Assembly (NCBI GenBank): GCA_012837565.1
Contig: DUQY01000201.1
Coordinates: 1 to 5,373, forward strand
Direction: 5' to 3'
Source of the DNA: Bacteroidales bacterium
GTDB lineage: Bacteria; Bacteroidota; Bacteroidia; Bacteroidales; P3
Length of the DNA stretch: 5,373 bases
This document shows, piece by piece, positions 1-4,430 of this stretch. Position 1 is the first letter of the stretch, and the number at the start of each line of letters is the position of its first letter. The translations under genes and the position numbers were made by a program. The notes under the pieces are model-generated. The model did not search any database, was not told the DNA's origin, and worked only from the letters and a program-made list of their open reading frames with translations.

Positions 1-315
1 TATGTTACTGCTAAGAAAGAATTTAAAGATCTTTCTAAGATAGAAATTGTTTACGAAAAAAACCTACCAATATATACTGCATATTACAATAAGAAAGATA
101 TAACAAGAAAAGTATATTATAGTAAATACATGTACCTTAGTCAGTTTACGTTTCCTACTCAGATAACAGAAATATCTTATGATAGCCCTTCTGATTCAAC
201 AGTAAAAAGAGAGATTTATTCAAACGTGAAGGTGGATCAGTTTACAGACAATACACTCTTCGACTACAAGATACCTTCTTCAGCAAAACTAGTTAGCCCT
301 TTTATTAAAAAATAA
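1..315 (+). CDS. C-terminal end of a LolA-like outer-membrane lipoprotein-sorting-type protein (partial)
   Basis: The reading frame is open from the first base of the window, so this is the last 104 residues of a gene that begins upstream; an internal ATG at 130 is not taken as the start. The visible part is rich in alternating polar and aromatic residues, as expected for beta strands. It ends with a pattern (YSNVKVDQ, then TLFDYKIPSSAKLV) that resembles the last strands of LolA/LolB-like proteins, where a 'F..P..A.V' element closes the half-barrel. FPTQITEISY, followed by a serine/aspartate-rich turn, also fits Bacteroidota proteins annotated as outer-membrane lipoprotein-sorting proteins. 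If correct, the protein would act in the periplasm or on the inner face of the outer membrane. Its stop is 1 nt before the YidD-like gene, so the two are probably co-transcribed. No domain beyond this terminus is visible, so the assignment is tentative. Confidence 0.5.
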   Translation, partial: YVTAKKEFKDLSKIEIVYEKNLPIYTAYYNKKDITRKVYYSKYMYLSQFTFPTQITEISYDSPSDSTVKREIYSNVKVDQFTDNTLFDYKIPSSAKLVSPFIKK

Positions 316-316
316 T

Positions 317-778
317 ATGAAATCGTTTGTTTTGATTGTATTGTTTAGCTCATTATTTTCAATTAATGCTATGTCCCAATCCAAAGAAGATATAGATCAT
401 ATTAAGAATGTAGAGTTTGAAAATAAAGAGTTTAGTGATAGAGTGGTGAACTACGGCTTTAAAGAAGGAAAGAAAACATATAACCCATTTTATCATATCC
501 TTAGTTCTTCTATGTATTTATATCAAAAGATTATTAGTGCTCAACTTTCAAGTTCGTGTGCTTTCAACCCTTCGTGTTCTCAGTATAGCAAAGACCTTAT
601 AAAAGAGTATGGAATTATTAAAGGGACTTTCCTTAGTTCGGATAGAATAACAAGGTGCACGAGGATATCTTTGGCAGATAAGTCTTCATATCATTTTGAT
701 AAAGGAGATGGAAAGATGCACGAAAGAGTAGATAGGTATAGAAATAATCATAAAGACAGTAATAGATGCAACCATTAA
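317..778 (+). CDS. yidD: YidD-family protein with N-terminal signal peptide
   Basis: This 153-residue protein carries the YidD (formerly DUF37, 'haemolytic domain') signature. A helix at about residues 60-77 (LYQKIISAQL) is followed by CAFNPSCSQYS (81-91), where C81, P85, C87, S88, Q89 and Y90 match the family core. D109-R110 and R113-C114 (RITRC) match its C-terminal motif. Canonical YidD is about 70-85 residues, is often encoded between rnpA and yidC, and is thought to help YidC-dependent membrane protein insertion at the inner membrane. Here the domain follows about 55 extra residues beginning with a hydrophobic signal-like segment (1-18, then MSQS), and the gene lies in an envelope-type cluster. 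The family call is firm. The usual role is less certain, because the signal peptide implies export or a membrane anchor. The ATG is 1 nt after the upstream stop, and the end overlaps the next gene by 13 nt, suggesting translational coupling. Confidence 0.85.
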   Translation: MKSFVLIVLFSSLFSINAMSQSKEDIDHIKNVEFENKEFSDRVVNYGFKEGKKTYNPFYHILSSSMYLYQKIISAQLSSSCAFNPSCSQYSKDLIKEYGIIKGTFLSSDRITRCTRISLADKSSYHFDKGDGKMHERVDRYRNNHKDSNRCNH

Positions 779-1647
779 AAACACTTCTATTATTAATTAT
801 CGTTTTCATTGTTTCTGCTAACATTTCAAAAGCACAATCAATAAAATATGCAAAGGAAGACTTTGACTTTGCATTATATCTACTTGGGAACGATATGAAA
901 GAAGAGGCTCAAACTCTAATGACAAATCCTAATACGAACTATTTTAATTCAAAGCTTACACAAGATAGTGTAAATTACTTAAAAGGCTGGACATTCTACA
1001 GCTCAAAGGAATTAGTAAATGCATCATTATTCTTTGATTCTGTTTCAAAAGAGTCTGCCCTATATGCTAAATCTATATTCTTTAATTCTCTAAGCAATGC
1101 CCATATAGGAGATTATTCAAAATCGAATACAATACTAAAAAACTTCGCTGATACTACGAAAGATTTTAAAGAACTATATCACTATGAAAAAGCAGGCTTA
1201 GCATTACTGGAAAGAAATTATGAGAAATATAAATATCATAGTCAGAATTTTACTTATCAAGATTTTAGATTAATAGAACAAGAGCAAGAACTTAACAATA
1301 TATATAATCAACTTATAAATCATAAGCATAAATCGCCATGGGTTGCAGGCATAGCCTCGGCTATAGTTCCTGGCTTAGGAAAGATTTATGCAGGAAGCTA
1401 TGGGGAGGGAGTGTCATCATTTCTTTTAATAGGGTCACTAGGTGCAATAACAGCAGAGAACTGGATTAAAAATGGACCATTGAATTGGAAGACCATTGTC
1501 TTTGGTGCAATTGGAGCAGTTTTCTATGTTGGCAATATATACGGAAGCGTAACATCAGTAAAAATATATTATGAAGATTTCAATAATCAACAAAACATTT
1601 CAATACTTTATAACATTCATATTCCTTTGCGTACCATATTTAACTAA
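766..1647 (+). CDS. Exported TPR-like protein with C-terminal PGLG/YAG membrane module (copy 1)
   Basis: The 293-residue product begins with a strong signal peptide (hydrophobic core 6-19, likely cleavage after A23 in SKAQS). Residues about 25-185 are helical with degenerate TPR-like pairs, for example YLKGWTFYSSKELVNASLFF (71-90) and AKSIFFNSLSNAHIGDYSKS (101-120). The C-terminal third is hydrophobic, with segments at about 192-210, 214-233 and 241-262. It contains VPGLGKIYAGSYGEG (201-215), a glycine-rich motif resembling the 'PGxGQxYxG' element of TM2-like and DUF5683-type membrane proteins. No enzyme motif is seen. The protein is probably anchored by this module with its TPR part in the periplasm, perhaps as a scaffold. 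The start overlaps the YidD-like gene by 13 nt and the end overlaps the next gene by 77 nt. The last 24 residues are charged or mixed and unlike the module before them. The function is unknown. Confidence 0.8.
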   Translation: MQPLKTLLLLIIVFIVSANISKAQSIKYAKEDFDFALYLLGNDMKEEAQTLMTNPNTNYFNSKLTQDSVNYLKGWTFYSSKELVNASLFFDSVSKESALYAKSIFFNSLSNAHIGDYSKSNTILKNFADTTKDFKELYHYEKAGLALLERNYEKYKYHSQNFTYQDFRLIEQEQELNNIYNQLINHKHKSPWVAGIASAIVPGLGKIYAGSYGEGVSSFLLIGSLGAITAENWIKNGPLNWKTIVFGAIGAVFYVGNIYGSVTSVKIYYEDFNNQQNISILYNIHIPLRTIFN

Positions 1648-2428
1648 TGCACAGGACTCAATATTTGAATTAGCAGATAGACTCTTTGAACAAAAGGATT
1701 ACGATAATGCAGCACTTGAATATGAAAGAATAGTATATAATTCTTCATCAAAAGAAGAACTAAATAAAGCCCTATTTAAGAAAGCTGCAACCTATAAGAA
1801 GATTAATAATTATTCTAAGGCATCAAGAGATTTGGAAAGAATGCATTTGTTTTCACTAAGCCAAGATCTTCAAGAGAAATACTATTACGAAAAAATCCTA
1901 TGCTATTACTTAGATGGTAAATTTGAAAAAGCCTCAATAACAATTGAAGATATGTATCTAAATATTGATAGTAGTAGATGCTCAAACACATATCTCTTAC
2001 AGGTCTTTGTTTATAATGAATTGTCAATGTATAATGATGCAAAGATAAATGCTGATAAATGGGTAATGACTCTTGAGGGTAATCAAGATAAACTAAAAAC
2101 AGAAATAGATAATCTATACGCTAGAGTACCTAAACAAAAGAGTGAGAAAATGGGAAGAGTATTAGCTTATGTGCCTGGCTTAGGACATTTTTACGCTGGT
2201 TATCCTGTTGAGGGTATTGCAGCTTTTGTAATTAATGCATCAGTTCTAACGTTTGGCGTATATAATGTCATTACTGCAAATTACATAACAGCCTATCTTG
2301 GTGGAGCTGGCATATTAAGCGCAACTTATTTTGGTTCCTACGAAAGGGCAAACCTCTTGTTGAGAAAGCATAACTATAAGTTAACCAAGACCTTTAATGA
2401 TAATATAAGAAAAGCTTTATTGAACTAA
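1571..2428 (+). CDS. Exported TPR protein with C-terminal PGLG/YAG membrane module (copy 2)
   Basis: The 285-residue product has a signal peptide (core 9-24, likely cleavage after A27 in TNAQDS). The following TPR-like helix pairs are clearer than in its neighbour: about 32-55 (ELADRLFEQKDYDNAALEYE), 66-90 (ALFKKAATYKKINNYSKASR) and 103-127 (YYYEKILCYYLDGKFEKAS). After a basic stretch (187-196) comes a hydrophobic C-terminal module at about 197-256 containing VPGLGHFYAGYPVEG (201-215). This is the same motif at the same residue numbers as the preceding gene, so the two are probable paralogues. A basic tail (265-285) ends the protein. The ATG at 1571 is chosen because the signal peptide starts there, although this places the whole signal sequence inside the preceding gene in another frame. 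It is likely the last gene of the cluster; its stop codon lies in a strong hairpin. The function is unknown; a periplasmic scaffold or assembly factor is a guess. Confidence 0.85.
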   Translation: MKISIINKTFQYFITFIFLCVPYLTNAQDSIFELADRLFEQKDYDNAALEYERIVYNSSSKEELNKALFKKAATYKKINNYSKASRDLERMHLFSLSQDLQEKYYYEKILCYYLDGKFEKASITIEDMYLNIDSSRCSNTYLLQVFVYNELSMYNDAKINADKWVMTLEGNQDKLKTEIDNLYARVPKQKSEKMGRVLAYVPGLGHFYAGYPVEGIAAFVINASVLTFGVYNVITANYITAYLGGAGILSATYFGSYERANLLLRKHNYKLTKTFNDNIRKALLN

Positions 2429-2445
2429 AGCATTTCTTATATTAT
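2400..2445. terminator. Hairpin between converging operons, probable terminator
   Basis: Bases 2400-2419 and 2426-2445 form a 20-bp inverted repeat with a single mismatch (A2413/A2432) and a six-base loop (TTGAAC). The right arm begins at the TAA of the second TPR gene (2426-2428). On the plus strand the hairpin is followed by a pyrimidine-rich tract (TTGTTCTATTTCTTCTTC), which fits a Rho-independent terminator, although it is not a pure T run and the stem is AT-rich. It lies between two converging operons, so it could stop transcripts from both sides. The minus-strand flank lacks a T tract, so it may act there mainly as an mRNA 3'-end stabiliser. The pairing is directly visible; the function is inferred. 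Confidence 0.7.
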
Positions 2446-2471
2446 TGTTCTATTTCTTCTTCGTCTTCCTC

Positions 2472-2705
2472 TTACTCTTCAATAGCTTTGTCTATCTCAT
2501 GAAGTCTGTCTACGTTGTCACATTCGGTTTTTACAACTTTCGATTGACAAGTACAGCCATGTCTTTCCCCTGTCATTGGGTCAACTGTTGAACATTGTTT
2601 TTTGAATTCTCCATTCTTTTTTATAAACATCTTTATGCCTATAAATGCAAAGCTTAGCAAAAGAATTGCTACTGTTATGCCAAATACTATTATTATTGTT
2701 TCCAT
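2472..2705 (-). CDS. Small four-cysteine single-pass membrane protein, NqrM-like
   Basis: This 77-residue protein has one N-terminal transmembrane helix (about 3-27), then a basic patch (KKNGEFKK) and a cysteine-containing tail. The cysteines are C38, C51, C53 and C62, with the central pair as GCTC (50-53). The order of helix, basic linker, single Cys, CxC, single Cys resembles NqrM (formerly DUF539), a small membrane protein needed for maturation of the Na+-translocating NADH:quinone oxidoreductase, where cysteines are thought to help deliver iron. Bacteroidota commonly have Na+-NQR, but no nqr gene is in the window, so the role is only suggested. The tail is acidic (IDKAIEE). It is the last gene of the rsgA operon and its start overlaps the preceding small gene by 13 nt. 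Just beyond the stop the frame continues as another acidic stretch (see findings). Confidence 0.7.
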   Translation of the reverse strand: METIIIVFGITVAILLLSFAFIGIKMFIKKNGEFKKQCSTVDPMTGERHGCTCQSKVVKTECDNVDRLHEIDKAIEE

Positions 2706-2851
2706 CTTTTTATTTTTTGTTCGAAATAATCATCTCTTTTTGTTTTTCTCCTAATCCATCTAAATAATAAATAGATACATATATATATTAACGCAAGCGA
2801 GAGTAGAACTATTATACCTGCTATAATATTTACCATTGTTAACTTTTCCAT
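2693..2851 (-). CDS. 52-residue single-helix membrane protein, unknown function
   Basis: On the minus strand an ATG at 2851, 3 nt after the dtd stop, opens a 52-codon frame ending in TAA at 2693-2695. The product starts MEKLTMVN and has one hydrophobic helix at about 8-30 (IIAGIIVLLSLALIYICIYL). A strongly basic stretch follows (RWIRRKTKRDDYFEQKIKRW), with an aromatic and charged end. By the positive-inside rule the C-terminus should be cytoplasmic. An ATG at codon 6 is an alternative start. The tight fit between dtd and the cysteine-containing gene (3-nt gap upstream, 13-nt overlap downstream), together with a clean helix plus basic tail, argues that it is a real translated gene despite its size. 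I do not recognise the family. Confidence 0.7.
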   Translation of the reverse strand: MEKLTMVNIIAGIIVLLSLALIYICIYLLFRWIRRKTKRDDYFEQKIKRWKQ

Positions 2852-2854
2852 AAT

Positions 2855-3307
2855 CTATTCTATATTCTTGCTATCAATAATTATTGTTACTGGTCCATCA
2901 TTAATTAAAGCTACTTCCATATCTGCTCCAAACTCCCCTGTCTTGATTTCATTTTCAAACTCTCTTTCAAGGGTTTTAATAAATTTTTCATACATTGGGA
3001 TTGCAATATCAGGTTTAGAAGCTTTTATATAGGTTGGGCGGTTTCCTTTCTTTACGCTTGCATGAAGAGTGAACTGACTAACTAATAGGATTTCTCCACT
3101 AATATCCTTTACAGAAAGATTCATAACTCCATCCTTATCATCAAATATTCTTAGCTTGCATATCTTCTGGCATAAGAATTCAATATCTTTTTCTGTATCC
3201 GAGTCTTCAATCCCCAAAAAAATCAACATACCTTTTGAAATTGAGCTTTTAAGTTTATTATCTATCTCAACACTTACCTTTTTTACTCTCTGAATAACTA
3301 CTCTCAT
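2855..3307 (-). CDS. dtd: D-aminoacyl-tRNA deacylase
   Basis: The 150-residue protein is full length for the DTD family (about 145-150). It hydrolyses the ester bond of D-amino acids mischarged on tRNA, and of glycine on tRNA-Ala, so it acts as a chiral proofreader in the cytoplasm. It begins MRVVIQRVKKVSVEI, the typical N-terminus. It contains the active-site motif SQFTLHA (77-83), KGNRP (87-91), GEFGADM (124-130) and the Gly-cisPro-type motif NDGPVT (136-141, with G138-P139), whose backbone recognises the D-configuration. All signature elements are intact. Its ATG shares one base with the rsgA stop codon (TAATG on the minus strand), so termination-reinitiation coupling is likely. Two small membrane-protein genes follow it in the same operon. 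Confidence 0.97.
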   Translation of the reverse strand: MRVVIQRVKKVSVEIDNKLKSSISKGMLIFLGIEDSDTEKDIEFLCQKICKLRIFDDKDGVMNLSVKDISGEILLVSQFTLHASVKKGNRPTYIKASKPDIAIPMYEKFIKTLEREFENEIKTGEFGADMEVALINDGPVTIIIDSKNIE

Positions 3308-4248
3308 TACTTATCCTCCCACTTTTCAAGCTTAAGCTCTTGGCCATGCATAATATTTAAATAGTTTGTATACCTATCAATACTTATCTCTCCTTTTTCA
3401 ACAGCTGCTTTTATTGCACACTTAGGCTCATGCTCATGTGTACAATTATAATATTGGCAATCTTTTAACCTAGCTTTCATCTCAGGATAATAAAGTCCTA
3501 CTTCTTCTTTCTGAAAGTTAAACATACCAAATTCTTTTATCCCTGGCGTATCAATTATATCTCCTCCAAAGTCAAGTGGGAACATTTCCGCAAAGGTTGT
3601 TGTATGCATTCCTTTGAGGTGGGCATTTGAAAGTTTCCCTGTTCTAAGGTTAAGGTTGTGGTCAATTGCATTTACAAGAGCCGACTTCCCTACCCCACTA
3701 TGTCCTGAAAGAAGTGTTGTTCTATCTTTCATCATCTCTCTTAATAGATCTACATTATCACCCCTAAGAGCAGAAACCTCAACACATTTATAGCCTACAT
3801 TTTCATATATAGCCATTATCTGGTTAGCGAACTCTTGAGCCTCCTGATTGTAAATATCAATCTTATTGAAAACAATGATTGTTGGAATTTGATGAGCCTC
3901 AGTTGTTACTAAGAACCTATCAATAAAACCTGTTGAAGTTCTTGGGTATGCAATCGTAACTATTAGAAAAGCTTGGTCAATGTTCGATGCAATTATTTGT
4001 GAACGCTTAGAAAGGTTGGTTGATCGACGAACCAAGGTATTTTTTCTTTCGTGGATATTAGCGATTACCCCTTCAATTGTTTCGGTTGGAGGAATAAAAT
4101 CTACGATATCTCCAACTGCAATAGGGTTAGTTGATTTAATATTACTAATCCTAAACTTTCCCTTTATACGGCATTCAAACAATTCATTATTGTCTGTCCT
4201 TACAGTATAGTGGCTTCCTGTCGTTCTAATTACTTTTCCCGTTTGCAT
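3307..4248 (-). CDS. rsgA: Small ribosomal subunit biogenesis GTPase RsgA
   Basis: RsgA is a circularly permuted GTPase that binds the maturing 30S subunit near the decoding site and leaves after GTP hydrolysis. From the ATG at 4248 the protein has 313 residues, normal for the family. An N-terminal OB-fold (about 1-65) precedes the permuted G motifs: NKID (G4, 128-131), SA (G5, 159-160), GHSGVGKS (G1, 182-189), HTTT (G2, 215-218) and DTPG (G3, 233-236). A C-terminal zinc site of the form Cx4CxHx5C follows, with C264, C269, H271 and C277. A TTG lies one codon upstream in frame, but the ATG is preferred because it gives the usual short N-terminus (MQTGKVIRTTGSHY). It is the first gene of its operon and diverges from lepA. 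The ATG lies only 5 nt after a promoter-like TATCTTTG box, so the mRNA may be leaderless or nearly so. Confidence 0.97.
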   Translation of the reverse strand: MQTGKVIRTTGSHYTVRTDNNELFECRIKGKFRISNIKSTNPIAVGDIVDFIPPTETIEGVIANIHERKNTLVRRSTNLSKRSQIIASNIDQAFLIVTIAYPRTSTGFIDRFLVTTEAHQIPTIIVFNKIDIYNQEAQEFANQIMAIYENVGYKCVEVSALRGDNVDLLREMMKDRTTLLSGHSGVGKSALVNAIDHNLNLRTGKLSNAHLKGMHTTTFAEMFPLDFGGDIIDTPGIKEFGMFNFQKEEVGLYYPEMKARLKDCQYYNCTHEHEPKCAIKAAVEKGEISIDRYTNYLNIMHGQELKLEKWEDK

Positions 4249-4257
4249 CAATGCAAA
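4242..4257. repeat. Short inverted repeat over the rsgA start
   Basis: TTTGCAT and ATGCAAA form perfect 7-bp arms separated by CA. The element covers the rsgA start codon (4246-4248) and part of the -7 box on the minus strand. It may be accidental, since it combines the promoter TTTGCA with an ATGCAAA gene start, but it could also be an operator half. The repeat is visible; a function is not shown. Confidence 0.35.
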
Positions 4258-4261
4258 GATA
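4252..4261 (-). promoter_or_regulatory. Bacteroidota-type -7 promoter box for rsgA operon
   Basis: On the minus strand the sequence reads TATCTTTGCA, matching the TAnnTTTG -7 element of the Bacteroidota primary sigma factor. The expected -33 region (about 4281-4285) is only a T run, with no clear TTTG. The last G of the box is 5 nt before the rsgA ATG, so transcription should begin at or very near the start codon. The spacer and -33 region lie inside a 30-bp palindrome. Confidence 0.6.
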
Positions 4262-4290
4262 TTAGTTTTTTTAGACTTAAAAAAACTAAT
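4261..4290. repeat. 30-bp palindrome upstream of rsgA, possible operator
   Basis: ATTAGTTTTTTTA (4261-4273) is followed by four bases (GACT) and its exact reverse complement (4278-4290), giving 13-bp perfect arms. It sits between two divergent genes with no gene end nearby, so a terminator is unlikely. One end touches the rsgA -7 box, so the palindrome covers the spacer and -33 region of that promoter. A dimeric regulator could bind here. The symmetry is visible; the operator role is inferred, and AT-rich DNA makes some symmetry more likely by chance. Confidence 0.6.
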
Positions 4291-4295
4291 TCTTC

Positions 4296-4371
4296 TTTCT
4301 TTGTTTTAATTTCTTAGATCAGCGTATTAATTTTCTCTTTCTTTGTTTTAAAATTTTCTTTCTTTGTTTCA
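4296..4371 (+). repeat. Three phased TTTCTTTGTTT direct repeats
   Basis: TTTCTTTGTTT occurs at 4296, 4338 and 4359. The first two copies extend to TTTCTTTGTTTTAA. The copy starts are 42 and 21 bp apart, multiples of 21 bp, so all copies lie on about the same face of the helix. They occupy the region upstream of the lepA -7 box. They may be a regulator binding array or alternative TTTG (-33) elements, or simply pyrimidine-rich sequence. Confidence 0.5.
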
Positions 4372-4379
4372 TTTTATTG

Positions 4380-4389
4380 TATCTTTGCA
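4380..4389 (+). promoter_or_regulatory. Bacteroidota-type -7 promoter box for lepA
   Basis: TATCTTTGCA matches TAnnTTTG and is identical over ten bases to the box in front of rsgA on the other strand. The nearest upstream TTTG (4363-4366) is only 13 bp away, closer than the usual spacing of about 19-21 bp, so the -33 element is weak or absent. Initiation a few bases downstream would leave a 5' leader of roughly 35-40 nt before the lepA ATG. No Shine-Dalgarno is visible in that leader. Confidence 0.6.
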
Positions 4390-4430
4390 AGTTAAATGTG
4401 AAACTAAAGACATTGACCGAAAAATTGCCG

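Noticed and set aside
633..824. Minus-strand 63-residue open frame
   Set aside because: It lies opposite the YidD-like gene and the start of the first TPR gene, both well supported, and its translation has no recognisable domain.
1571..1647. Frameshift joining the two TPR genes into one protein
   Set aside because: The second frame opens with its own complete signal peptide, and each protein has its own C-terminal PGLG module, so these are two genes and not one broken gene.
1815..2042. Minus-strand 75-residue open frame
   Set aside because: It is fully antisense to the TPR part of the second TPR gene, and its composition looks like a reverse reading of that gene.
3980..4210. Plus-strand 76-residue open frame
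   Set aside because: It is fully antisense to the OB-fold and linker part of rsgA, which has clear family motifs, and has no start context of its own.
4249..4251. TTG as the start of rsgA
   Set aside because: It adds only one residue before an ATG, lies even closer to the -7 box, and TTG starts are uncommon; the ATG at 4248 is preferred.
4261..4290. Palindrome as a bidirectional terminator
   Set aside because: The flanking genes diverge from this region, so no transcript needs to end here.
4396..4401. ATG-TGA minimal upstream frame in the lepA leader
   Set aside because: A start codon directly followed by a stop is easily found by chance, and nothing nearby suggests attenuation.
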